Shown: positions 32,186 through 41,160 of the stretch, piece after piece | How positions within the stretch are numbered: the stretch's first letter is position 1 | Layout: each line of letters starts with the position of its first letter | NCBI GenBank assembly: GCA_949295505.1 | Contig: CASFLH010000084.1 | Location: 1-54,530, forward strand | Direction of reading: 5' to 3' | Length of the DNA stretch: 54,530 bases | Origin: an uncultured Spirochaetales bacterium | GTDB lineage: Bacteria; Spirochaetota; Spirochaetia; Sphaerochaetales; Sphaerochaetaceae | Translations under genes and position numbers: made by a program | Notes under the pieces: model-generated | Seen by the model: the letters and a program-made list of their open reading frames with translations, nothing else | The model's database searches: none | What the model was told of the DNA's origin: nothing

Positions 32186-33148
32186 ATGAGCCAGACAGAA
32201 CGTGTCCTTGATATCCTTTATCAGCTTTCCCGCGATGATGGGAGTATAAGGCTATCAGATATCGCTGAGCGCTATGAAGTCTCCTTGCGGCAGGCAGGCC
32301 GGGATATCGAATATGTGCGTTACAGGATCATGCCATCTCCCGAGATGCTTGTTTATGATAGGCAGAAACATGCATATCGCCTCTGTGATGGCGCTGATGT
32401 GCTCTCAGGCTGGAGGGAGAACATGCTTATATCATTCGCCGTGATGAGTGATATGGCGGGAAGCGCGCTTGGCAGGACTGAGATAGACAATGCGCTTCCT
32501 CTTTCGATGCGGAAAATACTTTCCCATATCGACTACAGGACTCCAGTCAGAAGCTATGGCGATGATGAACGGCATCTCGCAGCCGTCTTTGAGGCTTTCG
32601 AAAAAGGCAGGGGCCTTATAATCCGCTATAGGAAAACACCTGATTCCGAGACAGAGAACCGAGATGTCGATCCTCTGAAGCTGATAAACTACCAGGGGTT
32701 CTGGTATCTTCTGGGGTATGATTTCAGCCGCAAGGGTATCAGGACATTCCGTCTGTCCAGAGCCGAGAGTGTAATAGTTTCCCTCCGCAACGCGTCTGTA
32801 TATGACGGGAATGAAGTCGATGATATCCTTGATTCCTCATATGGCATGTTCATTGGAGAGAATCCTAAGGGCGCGCTATGGTATACAATGCGCTTTTCAT
32901 CTTCAGCTGCAGTCAGGGTCTCTTCAGAAATCTGGCACAGTGGTCAGAAAGGACGCTGGGACGGGAATGAATATGAGCTCTCGATTCCGGCATCAAGCCC
33001 TGTGGAAGTCATCTCCAGGCTTCTATCCTATGGAAGCGATGCCTATCCGGTCTCCCCTGACAGCTTTGTGGAAGCATACGGCGAAATCGTGCGTGAAATG
33101 GCGGAAAAATGCAGCGCAAAGTTAAAAAATCCCGATTCATCGCATTAA
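32186..33148 (+). CDS. WYL-domain transcriptional regulator
   Basis: 320 residues. An N-terminal HTH_11-type winged helix (VLDILYQLSRDDGSIRLSDI, then EVSLRQAGRDIEYVR) is followed by a WYL domain with the segment LKLINYQGFWYLLGYDFSRK (about residues 170-189) and FRLSRAESV. WYL domains bind small ligands or nucleic acid fragments, and WYL regulators often control accessory or defence-like loci. It stands directly upstream of the chaperone-usher locus, about 25 bases from its promoter, and may control it; that is inference from position. Confidence 0.9.
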   Translation: MSQTERVLDILYQLSRDDGSIRLSDIAERYEVSLRQAGRDIEYVRYRIMPSPEMLVYDRQKHAYRLCDGADVLSGWRENMLISFAVMSDMAGSALGRTEIDNALPLSMRKILSHIDYRTPVRSYGDDERHLAAVFEAFEKGRGLIIRYRKTPDSETENRDVDPLKLINYQGFWYLLGYDFSRKGIRTFRLSRAESVIVSLRNASVYDGNEVDDILDSSYGMFIGENPKGALWYTMRFSSSAAVRVSSEIWHSGQKGRWDGNEYELSIPASSPVEVISRLLSYGSDAYPVSPDSFVEAYGEIVREMAEKCSAKLKNPDSSH

Positions 33149-33171
33149 ATGTATGTTTCAGCGAAAAAACC

Positions 33172-33200
33172 TTTACAACATGATTTTCTTATGATATATA
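33172..33200 (+). promoter_or_regulatory. Promoter of the chaperone-usher operon
   Basis: TTTACA (33172-33177) and TATATA (33195-33200) are 17 bases apart. The predicted start, about 33207, leaves a leader of about 250 bases before the chaperone ATG. Confidence 0.6.
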
Positions 33201-33457
33201 GCAAGCCATTAGGTAAAAGCCGAAGATAGGAAGGGGTGTCCTGTATTATGGCTAGAAGGTAAGCGCTGTTAAGTATAGCATGTTTTCCTTCTCTCCCAGT
33301 GGCTCTGTCCCGCGGGTGGTGGTTCGCTCATGAAATAGGGGTTCATGAGTGCGTAAAATCCGACGGGGGGGGGGGTGACTAATTATAGGAAAACAGCGTT
33401 TAGAGATACGATCATGTCTTTGAAGCGTTTCGGCGCTTCGTAAGGGAGAGACGTGCC
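33201..33457 (+). ncRNA. Long structured 5' leader of the chaperone-usher operon
   Basis: Non-coding but full of potential pairing: AGCCAT (33204-33209) / ATGGCT (33248-33253); a long-range helix GTTTTCCT (33282-33289) / AGGAAAAC (33387-33394) that can be flanked by CGCT/AGCG; a 10-bp hairpin around CTCATGAA (33327-33334) / TTCATGAG (33342-33349); and GAAGCG/CGCTTC (33422-33439) just before the AAGGGAGAG ribosome-binding site. An 11-G run lies inside the long-range helix. Several tiny frames occur (ATG 33248, 33280), none convincing. No known riboswitch motif was recognised. Confidence 0.5.
33365..33375 (+). repeat. Homopolymeric G tract (11 G) in the leader
   Basis: Eleven consecutive G between CGAC and TGACTAATTATAGG, 82 bases before the chaperone start and about 160 after the predicted transcription start. 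No other G run of this length is in the window. Such tracts change length by slipped-strand mispairing and commonly phase-switch surface-structure genes. Confidence 0.85.
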
Positions 33458-34195
33458 ATGTTCGCTAAACGTATTGTGACAGTCTCAGCACTGTTGCTCT
33501 TCTGTGCATTCTCTTTGATGGCTTATCAGCTGTCACCGCTGAATGTAACGTATGACCCGACAGGTGCAGGCAGCGCCAAGGTCTACACTATCGTCAATGA
33601 TTCAAGCTCACCTGTTGCAATTGAGCTGAAGGCGATGCGCCGTTATATCGATATCAATGGCGAAGAATACACCGAGGAAGCTCCTCAGTTTTTCTCCATA
33701 CAGCCTGCAAAGATGATTATCATGCCGGATTCCACGCAGCTTGTCCGTGTACAGTATCGCGGACCATCGACTGTGACAGAGGAAATGGCATTCAGGATCA
33801 TCTCTGAGCAGATTCCGATGCCGCGTGGTGCTCAGGATGAGAATAGCGGCCAGATGATATCATTCCTTTTCGTATATTCCACCAGTGCATATGTACGCCC
33901 TTCAAGAGTGGTTGAGAATGTTGTTGCTACAGCAGAGAAAACCGAGGATGGAAAAATCGAGATTATTCTTGAGAATACAGGATCTGTTCATCAGATGCTT
34001 AATAGTCTTTCCATCGTACTCACGGGAAATAATGGAACAACATATACGTTGACGGAATCTGAGACCGAATCGTTATCGGGAAAGAACCTTCTTGTAGATT
34101 CAAAACTCAGGACAGTCATCGAAATCCCAGAAGTTCTGACAGGCTCTGATGTTTTCACCGCGTCAGTTTCCTACGACTACGAGTATTCAGCCTAA
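33458..34195 (+). CDS. PapD-like periplasmic fimbrial chaperone
   Basis: 245 residues with a signal peptide (MFAKRIVTVSALLLFCAFSLMA). The mature part has the two-immunoglobulin-domain layout of pilus chaperones: an N-domain rich in short strands with AKVYTIVNDSSSPVAIEL, then FFSIQPAKMIIMPDSTQLVRVQY and MAFRIISEQIPMP, the latter matching the strand-F/G region that donates a strand to subunits, then a C-domain (IEIILENTGSVHQML). It would fold and escort the subunits encoded downstream to the usher. Similarity is structural in pattern and divergent in residues, so the assignment comes from pattern plus context. Ribosome-binding site AAGGGAGAG. Confidence 0.75.
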   Translation: MFAKRIVTVSALLLFCAFSLMAYQLSPLNVTYDPTGAGSAKVYTIVNDSSSPVAIELKAMRRYIDINGEEYTEEAPQFFSIQPAKMIIMPDSTQLVRVQYRGPSTVTEEMAFRIISEQIPMPRGAQDENSGQMISFLFVYSTSAYVRPSRVVENVVATAEKTEDGKIEIILENTGSVHQMLNSLSIVLTGNNGTTYTLTESETESLSGKNLLVDSKLRTVIEIPEVLTGSDVFTASVSYDYEYSA

Positions 34196-34222
34196 GAGAG
34201 AACAGAGAAGGAAGACAGGTGT

Positions 34223-37200
34223 ATGGCAATGAATGATAGACGGGGTGGTTCCCGGCGCATCTTCATCATCATCTTATCTGCCCTGACAGCTGTTACGACA
34301 GCTTGTCTGGCCCTGCTTCGGAACAGCATAGGGCAGAGTCTTTCTGTGCTTCTTGGTTATGTCATTCTCTTTATGTCATCCGTTCTGATGAATCTCTGCA
34401 TCGCAGGCAGTACGGATGAGACAAAGAGAACGGCTCTTCTTGTCTTCTCGCTTGGAATCCTCGTCTTCTTCCTTGGCGGGATGATTCACATTCTCTTCTC
34501 AGATGATGAGACGGAGTACACTGCAACACCTTCGATAGCTGAAGCGCACATCACCGAACACCCAGCTGAAGTTATCGGCACAGCAGATGACGAAACAGGC
34601 ATTCAGGTTGCTGATGAGAAAGATGAGGCTTATATCACCCCCATTATCACTGAGCCCCATGAAACGTCTGGCAGCACTGAAGAGACAGAAGAGCCGCTCT
34701 CGCATTCCTTAGATGAAGACTATCACAATGATGAAGGGCCTCTCCAGAGTACTGACCCCTTCGTTGCAGCAGATAGTGAGGAAAAAGCATCTACTCCTGC
34801 TGCTCCTGAGATGTATTTCACCATCACGGATATTACCGAAGATGAACCTGTGGCAGAGGAGATCATCTTTGAACCACCTCCTGTACCAGAAGAAACAACA
34901 GTAGCGGAAATGGAGAAAGAAAGTGCATCTCCACAGCTTGCGGCTGCTGAGACAGTGGAGGCAATCGAGGCCGAGACGGAATCGGAAATTGCAGAGGCTG
35001 AGATTGTCACCGGTATAAGCGATGAAAATGAAGGATTCGCGAAAACGGAAACAGCTGTTGAAAAGACATCGGAAGAATCATCTGCAGATAGTTTCGATTA
35101 TGATTCCTATTATGCCGACTTCTTTTCGGATTTTTATATCCAGGGGCGCGATGACATGCTCCTTGAAGATGGCATCTATTACATGGATCTCTCAATCAAT
35201 GGAAACAATGTCGGTTCGATTGAGACAGAGGTTGTCGATGGTGAAGCTGCTATAAGCAAAGCGGAATTCGATTCCTACATCTATGGTTCTGTTGAAGATG
35301 TGCTTGTTGACAATATCATGGATTACGAAGGCCGTTATCTTCCTCTCGATTATATTGCGTCTTTTGGTGTTGGAGCATCTTTTGATCCGAACACATTTGC
35401 CATAGATATTGTTTTCAGCGCTTCTGATATGCCTCTTCAGATTCTGAGCATCGGTGGCGGAAGCTCAAGGAGAAATTCCTTCAGGCCAATATCCGATGGT
35501 ATTTCTCTCGATCCTGCTGTATTTGTCCTTAGAACAAGATGGGATTTTTCTGGTAGTATCGGATCTTTCATCGATAGTCCTTATGATACTCTGAGATTCA
35601 CTCTTTCTTCTGATAACACAGGCAGAATCAATGATGTATATTTTGATTTCAATTATTCTCTTGATTTCGCACCTGATGATTTCAATTTCAGAATGGGATC
35701 ATATCGGTTCTATAAGGATTTTGAAGATTCGATGATACGCCTCTCCTGGGGTAATGTATCTTCGGATGTTCTAAGCCCTTCTGGCCGTACCTTTGGCGTT
35801 AGATTTGATAGAAGCTATGCTTATGGTGGCCCGAATGCCCAGCGCAGAAGCCATCTTGAAAGGATGCTCCTTATTGATAAGACGTCAGAAGTCATTGTCT
35901 ATAACGAAGGAAGGGAGATCTACAGACGCACTCTTGATCCTGGCAATTACAGGCTTCGTGACTTCACGCTCTATACCGGAGCAAATACCATAACCATCAG
36001 GGTTGTTCCTCTTGATGGTTCTGCTTCGTCTGAACAGACAATCGACATCATGTACTCAAGCTCTCTTCTTGCGCCGGGTGAAGTGTATTACGGAGCAGCC
36101 CTTGTATCCGGGAGAAATGTTTCAAGAACGAAGAGCAGCAGGCCTGGAGTGCTTTCAATTCCGCTTGGGAGAGAGTATCTGGAATATGATTGGCGCAATG
36201 TCGTGCTCTCAGGATACATCGAGGCAGGCCTGACTGATTCACTTACGATTCATTCAACACTTGCCCTGCAGAATTATCCTGAAGGCCGGCGAAGCTGGAA
36301 TCCTAGAGTCAGGCTTAATACGGAGCTCACCCATGCCAATATTCTTGGAACAACCAGATACAACTTCAATATTGGTGAGTACATGGGCAATGATGGCTTT
36401 ATGGAACTTCCTCGCTTGTATGCGCGTGTCAGCCATCAGGTATCGACTGGGTGGACCCCGATTTCATCGCTGAATCTCAGCTTCGCATATTCTAATCCTG
36501 AGGAAAACAGACTCGCTGGTCGCCATAGGTTCTCATTCTCCGGTGGTCTTTCGGGTCGTCTTGGATTTATGAATTGGAGTACAAGTGCCTCTGCATCTCT
36601 CAATTCAGATGCCTTGGATGCATTCTCATGGAGTACTGCAGGCACGCTTAGTTTCTCCCTGTCGAGATATTTCTGGATATCGGCATCTGCATCTCTCAGT
36701 GGTACAGGATTTGAGTCTCCAAGAGCTTTCGGCCGTGTCTATGCGACTGTGCGGTTCGGCAAGGGTTCTGTTTCTGCCTCATCTAATTTCAGCAGTATTG
36801 CAGTTTCTGCTAATGCTTATACCGACAACCATTCATTCTCTGCTGGAATCGAGGCCTCAGATCCATTGAATTTCAATTCATATAGAGGGTCTGCTGATTA
36901 TTCGTACACAGGCAAGTGGGTGGGCGTTTCAATTGGTGCGAACGCTGATAATGGATTCCGCGATGGAAGCGCAGATTTCTCGCTTTCAACCAGCACTGTT
37001 TTCGCTGACGGGATGTTCGCTGCAGGTGAATATATACCCCAGAATTTCCTTCTTGTAAGACAGTATGGCGCTCTGAGAGGCAATGAGCTTTCCGCGGGAT
37101 CCGCGGGAGACTCCAGAACAGAGATTCTGAATCAGATCTTTGGCACTGCGGTTTATACGGGGCTTTCAACAGGTAGAGGAACAGCTTTCAGCCTTTACAG

Positions 37201-37699
37201 CACATCTGATGATTCTTTCAGCGGGCCTTCGATATTCAACATAAATGTTCCGCCAAGCAGTGAGTATGGATACATTCTCCGTCTTAGTGCAGAGGATTTG
37301 TATTCTGTGTCTGGAATCGTCGAACTCCCCGATGGAAGTGTGTGGAGGAATGGAGCTTCTCCTCTCTATGCATATTCGGAAGAAGCTGGTGAAATCAAGC
37401 TTGAACAGACAGACAATTACGTATTTACAGATGGGACAGGGCGATTTACTGTTTCAGACCTGGCGGCTGGCATGTATGCATTTGATGTCAGCTATGGTGA
37501 TACCTGGCTTCTTGCTATATTCGAAGCTTCTTCCGTTGACGAGGGTAAATCAGGAATGCAGATAGTCTCTCCTGCAGCCGAAGAAGATAGTGTGGAGCTT
37601 CCTGATCCTTATAGCGGAGTGATTATCTTCACCCTTGATGATGTTTTATTCAGCAATGAGTTCTGGGCAATGCTTTATCCAGAGGAGGGTGCGGCATGA
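34223..37699 (+). CDS. Usher-like outer-membrane protein with an N-terminal inner-membrane domain
   Basis: 1158 residues in one unbroken frame. Residues 13-32, 40-61 and 71-92 are three membrane helices, with RRGGSRR before the first, so the chain should leave the inner membrane into the periplasm. Residues ~93-287 are an acidic, proline/threonine/glutamate-rich linker. From ~300 the protein looks like an usher: an N-terminal domain (GIYYMDLSINGNNVGSIETE), a long run of beta-strands, a plug-like insert near 545-600 (VIVYNEGREIYRRTLDPGNY), and a C-terminal domain near 1030-1096 (VSGIVELPDGSVWR ... GRFTVSDLAAGMYAFDV). Typical ushers are ~800 residues with a plain signal peptide. Start ATG 34223 follows AGGAAG; ATG 34229 is possible. 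It ends in ATGA overlap with the first subunit gene. Confidence 0.75.
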   Translation: MAMNDRRGGSRRIFIIILSALTAVTTACLALLRNSIGQSLSVLLGYVILFMSSVLMNLCIAGSTDETKRTALLVFSLGILVFFLGGMIHILFSDDETEYTATPSIAEAHITEHPAEVIGTADDETGIQVADEKDEAYITPIITEPHETSGSTEETEEPLSHSLDEDYHNDEGPLQSTDPFVAADSEEKASTPAAPEMYFTITDITEDEPVAEEIIFEPPPVPEETTVAEMEKESASPQLAAAETVEAIEAETESEIAEAEIVTGISDENEGFAKTETAVEKTSEESSADSFDYDSYYADFFSDFYIQGRDDMLLEDGIYYMDLSINGNNVGSIETEVVDGEAAISKAEFDSYIYGSVEDVLVDNIMDYEGRYLPLDYIASFGVGASFDPNTFAIDIVFSASDMPLQILSIGGGSSRRNSFRPISDGISLDPAVFVLRTRWDFSGSIGSFIDSPYDTLRFTLSSDNTGRINDVYFDFNYSLDFAPDDFNFRMGSYRFYKDFEDSMIRLSWGNVSSDVLSPSGRTFGVRFDRSYAYGGPNAQRRSHLERMLLIDKTSEVIVYNEGREIYRRTLDPGNYRLRDFTLYTGANTITIRVVPLDGSASSEQTIDIMYSSSLLAPGEVYYGAALVSGRNVSRTKSSRPGVLSIPLGREYLEYDWRNVVLSGYIEAGLTDSLTIHSTLALQNYPEGRRSWNPRVRLNTELTHANILGTTRYNFNIGEYMGNDGFMELPRLYARVSHQVSTGWTPISSLNLSFAYSNPEENRLAGRHRFSFSGGLSGRLGFMNWSTSASASLNSDALDAFSWSTAGTLSFSLSRYFWISASASLSGTGFESPRAFGRVYATVRFGKGSVSASSNFSSIAVSANAYTDNHSFSAGIEASDPLNFNSYRGSADYSYTGKWVGVSIGANADNGFRDGSADFSLSTSTVFADGMFAAGEYIPQNFLLVRQYGALRGNELSAGSAGDSRTEILNQIFGTAVYTGLSTGRGTAFSLYSTSDDSFSGPSIFNINVPPSSEYGYILRLSAEDLYSVSGIVELPDGSVWRNGASPLYAYSEEAGEIKLEQTDNYVFTDGTGRFTVSDLAAGMYAFDVSYGDTWLLAIFEASSVDEGKSGMQIVSPAAEEDSVELPDPYSGVIIFTLDDVLFSNEFWAMLYPEEGAA

Positions 37700-38412
37700 A
37701 ACGTTTTATGCTGATTGTTTCAATATTTCTTATTGCAGCCTCCGTGCTTGTTGCCAAGGCAGGTGATACAGATATTGCTGACTTCACCATCAAAGCATTC
37801 AAAGCAGGGCAGGGAATCAAATTGCTTATCAATAATAGAGTCGATCTGAATGACATATTGGAAATCGCGGATGGCTCGACAACAGACAAGAAAGGAACTG
37901 ATATAAAGCTCAATAGCGTCATCGACCAGGTTCTAGGCTCTTCTGCCGGTCTTCAGCAGACTGGCCTCTCAAGCTTCATAATCTTCTCTTATAGGCTGGA
38001 AGGGGGGCTGAGCGGAAGGTATACCATCTCATTTGATGTGAGCCCTCTGAAAAGGGATGGCAGTGACCATGTTATCAGGAGCGTATATCAGATAGGTAAT
38101 TTCAATACTGTGTTTGTCGGATCTGCGGCAGATACAGGACAGACGAACACGCGTGATGGCTGGCGTATTGAGCAAACAGATACGGCTGTTAAGACTGAGG
38201 AGCCTGATTCCTCCGGTAATCCTGAGTTCTCAGAGACCATTACGATTTCTGATGCGAATGGATCCGTGCCATCAGAGCCACAGGCAACACCGAACTGGGC
38301 CGCGAGAGGGGCTGTAGGAATCGTTGTGAGTTACAGCGATTATATCGATAACGAAATAGCGCCATATGGTATGTATTACGCACCTGTGACAGTAAGGGTC
38401 ACGGCAGACTGA
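37696..38412 (+). CDS. Exported putative fibre subunit 1 (238 residues)
   Basis: Signal peptide MKRFMLIVSIFLIAASVLVAKA, then a beta-rich mature protein with no recognised domain. The end, APYGMYYAPVTVRVTAD, has the tyrosine/valine alternation seen at the end of every protein in this operon and typical of the last strand of pilins. It overlaps the usher by 4 bases, so it is probably the partner made first, a candidate adaptor or base subunit. A stretch around residues 148-190 is rich in T, D, E and S and may be flexible. No Y-x-Y-W motif is present. Confidence 0.68.
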   Translation: MKRFMLIVSIFLIAASVLVAKAGDTDIADFTIKAFKAGQGIKLLINNRVDLNDILEIADGSTTDKKGTDIKLNSVIDQVLGSSAGLQQTGLSSFIIFSYRLEGGLSGRYTISFDVSPLKRDGSDHVIRSVYQIGNFNTVFVGSAADTGQTNTRDGWRIEQTDTAVKTEEPDSSGNPEFSETITISDANGSVPSEPQATPNWAARGAVGIVVSYSDYIDNEIAPYGMYYAPVTVRVTAD

Positions 38413-38425
38413 AGGGAGGATGAGC

Positions 38426-39037
38426 ATGAGAAAGGCTATAATGATTGCAGTAATATCAGTTCTTCTTTCAGCTGTGCTCTGTGCTGAACCCGCTCCCGAT
38501 GTTTCGAGAACGATATATCTTCAGGGCGCTTATGATAATGTGCTTTCAATAGGTGTCACTCCCATTGCCTCTCAAACGGGCTTATACAGATATGGCATGC
38601 CCTTTGATATACAGGATGCAAGTGTTCAATACGCAATGTACAGAGGGCGTCCTATCGCAAACTGGACATGTCTTGCGAACACCCCGTTCAGAATTAAAGT
38701 CGAAGCTGAAAAACTTGCTTCTGTCATTGATACGGGATTCACATTGGATTACATCCTCACATTCTCCTATAACATCGCCTACAACGTAAAAGGCGAGACC
38801 AAGGAGGAACAGGGAGCTTTTGAATATAGTACTCTCCAGGCAGCGTCTGGCGGGGATAGTTATGGCTATTATGAGTTCTCCGTACTTGATAACGCTGACA
38901 AGCTTTCATTCATGGGAAGCGTCGACGGCTCGATATTCTTCAGGTTTGAGGACGGACTGATATCAAGGATTGACAACGATGCACCAGCAGGGAATTACAC
39001 GGCTGATGTGACACTGATTCTGGAGGCGCTGGAATGA
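38426..39037 (+). CDS. Exported putative fibre subunit 2 (203 residues)
   Basis: Start ATG 38426, set by GGGAGG six bases upstream; ATG 38420 lies too close to that site. Signal peptide MRKAIMIAVISVLLSAVLCA. The mature protein contains VLSIGVTPIASQ and, mid-protein, PIANWTCLANTPFRIKVEAEKL, which resembles the Y-x-Y-W ... F-x-I-x-L block of the later subunits with the aromatic core changed to A-N-W. It ends APAGNYTADVTLILEALE, the pilin-like last strand. It overlaps the next gene by 4 bases. Confidence 0.7.
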   Translation: MRKAIMIAVISVLLSAVLCAEPAPDVSRTIYLQGAYDNVLSIGVTPIASQTGLYRYGMPFDIQDASVQYAMYRGRPIANWTCLANTPFRIKVEAEKLASVIDTGFTLDYILTFSYNIAYNVKGETKEEQGAFEYSTLQAASGGDSYGYYEFSVLDNADKLSFMGSVDGSIFFRFEDGLISRIDNDAPAGNYTADVTLILEALE

Positions 39038-40425
39038 GAAAAGCTGCATTTTTGATCCTGCTGATTCTGAGTTTCCATTCACCAGTTTTCGCGCTTGAAG
39101 ATCTTTACCTGGGACCATATGGTGGTTCTATTAATGTAAATCTCAATAATACGAATGCTAAATGGAACAAAGGCGCATGGGGAGGGCAGGATCAAAAAGG
39201 CGCGCCATTTGAAGATGGCCAAATAGTTGCAGTGGGTGCGTTGTATAGACTTGAGTATAGAGCGTTTAGAGGACACGAAGCCCGTGACTATGGTCTTAGA
39301 GTGACTTTTTTCAGTAACAGTAATGAAAATGGATATTTCTGGTTCACTTCACAAAGCAATCCGGATTCGCGCCGTCCATTTTATCTGAATGTCGCGGGAC
39401 AGGTTAGAAAACATATTTTGGGGGACAACCATAATAATGAATTTGAAAATTGGGGATTGTATCCTAAGGAAAGTACTGCTAGCATCGCTGACAGCATCGA
39501 AATATATGCCGATGTAGGTGGGTGGGCTCTAGACATAAGCATAATACCGGATATCGCTATTGTCCTGCCAGGAGAAATTGTCAATGGTGTCCTTACTATT
39601 CCATCTGATCAGTCAGTTTCCGGAAGGGAAGAGAAGTATTCGATAGTCTCCGCTTCTGATTATAGCTGCGATATTACTGTACGTTATGAAATAATAGACA
39701 AGTCTGGAAATGTTGTCACACACATAGATGGTTATAATGGACCATATTCCCAGGAAATCACCATTCCATTCTCAGGTTTCTATGATCCTCTTATTGCTCC
39801 AACAGAGGAAGATAATAGCATCCCTCCGGAATTAAGCAGCGCTTTATCGGTGCACACATACCCGGCCGCTGCAAACATTGACCTTAGGAATGACCAAGGA
39901 ACAAGCATGCATATCGCGGACATAAGCTATGCTGTTTACAATGTCAAGGAAAGGACTGATTCGAATTATTATGATGATTCAATCTACATTTTCCTTTCTG
40001 CAAGCCCCAATCCTTATTCCCAGGATATCAACGGCTTCCGCTTCGTTCATGAGGATGTAGCTCCTGGTGTTAATCCAAGCGCGAGACAGTCGCTTGGTTA
40101 TACAGTTACCGTCAATGGTGATCAGGATACAGTAGCTCATGGCGGGACGGATGAAGCGTCATTCAACGGGGATGAATATCTGTCAGTTGAGGGGAGTGTC
40201 GGCAAGGTTGCTCCGGACAATGACGCGAAGATTATAACAGGATGTTACACGGAAGATGTGTCGCATACTGCCGCAGAAAACATTCATCGTCATTGGCATT
40301 CTTTCAACGGGGAAATCTGGCTGAATCTTGATGTGAACAGGGAGGCTCCAGTTATGGAGGCGGGCTATTACCATAGCAATGTCTATGTGCATGCGATTGT
40401 GGATGAGGCAGCAGCAGTGCTATGA
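39034..40425 (+). CDS. Large exported protein of the fibre operon, candidate tip adhesin (463 residues)
   Basis: Signal peptide MRKAAFLILLILSFHSPVFA. At more than twice the length of its neighbours it fits the usual plan in which one long two-domain adhesin caps a fibre. It has no recognised domain. Segments include VNLNNTNAKWNKGAWGG near the start, IVLPGEIVNGVLTIPSDQ mid-protein, and a C-terminal HRHWHSFNGEIWLNLDV followed by MEAGYYHSNVYVHAIVDE, again a pilin-like end. The adhesin role is inferred from size and place. About 110 non-coding bases separate it from the following subunits. Confidence 0.65.
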   Translation: MRKAAFLILLILSFHSPVFALEDLYLGPYGGSINVNLNNTNAKWNKGAWGGQDQKGAPFEDGQIVAVGALYRLEYRAFRGHEARDYGLRVTFFSNSNENGYFWFTSQSNPDSRRPFYLNVAGQVRKHILGDNHNNEFENWGLYPKESTASIADSIEIYADVGGWALDISIIPDIAIVLPGEIVNGVLTIPSDQSVSGREEKYSIVSASDYSCDITVRYEIIDKSGNVVTHIDGYNGPYSQEITIPFSGFYDPLIAPTEEDNSIPPELSSALSVHTYPAAANIDLRNDQGTSMHIADISYAVYNVKERTDSNYYDDSIYIFLSASPNPYSQDINGFRFVHEDVAPGVNPSARQSLGYTVTVNGDQDTVAHGGTDEASFNGDEYLSVEGSVGKVAPDNDAKIITGCYTEDVSHTAAENIHRHWHSFNGEIWLNLDVNREAPVMEAGYYHSNVYVHAIVDEAAAVL

Positions 40426-40534
40426 GGTGGTCTATGGGATGGTATGAAATGAATAAATGCTGCGTATGCAGTTTATATAGGGTCTGGGGGAGAAGAAATT
40501 CTTTCGTAGAAAATAAACACACATGGAGGAGTGT

Positions 40535-41134
40535 ATGAAGAAGGCACTTTGTGTATTGGCGGTATTCCTGATGACAGGAATGGTTTTTGCGGCGTGGACC
40601 GGTGGAAGTGATGGAATCGGAAATGGGGGATCTCAAGCTGTTAAGGCCACACTTAACCTCAAAACAGGAGGAGAGAACATCACGAAGTCTATTGTAGTTG
40701 GCTTCGCATCAGCTCCGGTTACGACTTTTGATGATGTGACAGGTGATATAACAACCGACCAGGGACTGACTATTAACGATGATGATGAAACAGCTTCCCT
40801 TGAAGATGTTTATGTCTATTGGCAGATCAAGTCTCCGGATGCTCTTCAGATAAGTCTGAAGTGGGATGAAAAACTTACGGGTACAGGAGGCAAGGAACTT
40901 GCATGGACAGTTTCCACAACACCGGGGTCTGGCTCCGATAACGGTACGGCATCGACAGGGTCCGGAAGCCTAATACTTGATAGAAGCACAGCAAAAATTG
41001 AGGCCGACGAATTTAACTATGCGACGGTTGGAAGCCAGAAGGTGAATATCTCTGTTAAAGATGTCTATAGCAATGGCATTGTAGATTACAGTGGCACTCT
41101 GACACTTACGATTTCTGGTGAGCAGCAGGGTTGA
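40535..41134 (+). CDS. Exported fibre subunit paralogue 3 (Y-x-Y-W family)
   Basis: 199 residues from ATG 40535, preceded by GGAGGAG; an earlier in-frame ATG at 40523 overlaps that site. Signal peptide MKKALCVLAVFLMTGMVFA. It shows the family blocks: SIVVGFASAPV (about residue 50), VYVYWQIKSPDALQISLKW (Y-x-Y-W near 92-95), and the end VDYSGTLTLTISGEQQG. The glycine- and asparagine-rich N-terminus (WTGGSDGIGNGGSQ) matches that of the next paralogue, so these two are the closest pair. First of seven consecutive related genes, likely polymerising subunits. Confidence 0.72.
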   Translation: MKKALCVLAVFLMTGMVFAAWTGGSDGIGNGGSQAVKATLNLKTGGENITKSIVVGFASAPVTTFDDVTGDITTDQGLTINDDDETASLEDVYVYWQIKSPDALQISLKWDEKLTGTGGKELAWTVSTTPGSGSDNGTASTGSGSLILDRSTAKIEADEFNYATVGSQKVNISVKDVYSNGIVDYSGTLTLTISGEQQG

Positions 41135-41160
41135 TCACAAATAAGTTAAAAGGAATGAAT

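Noticed and set aside
33365-33375. G tract as a simple assembly error
   Set aside because: Length errors in homopolymers are possible, but an error of one or two bases would still leave an unusually long G run; the tract itself is probably real and its exact length uncertain.
33201-33398. c-di-GMP riboswitch upstream of the fibre operon
   Set aside because: It would make biological sense, but the conserved blocks of both known c-di-GMP classes are missing, so I leave the leader unassigned.
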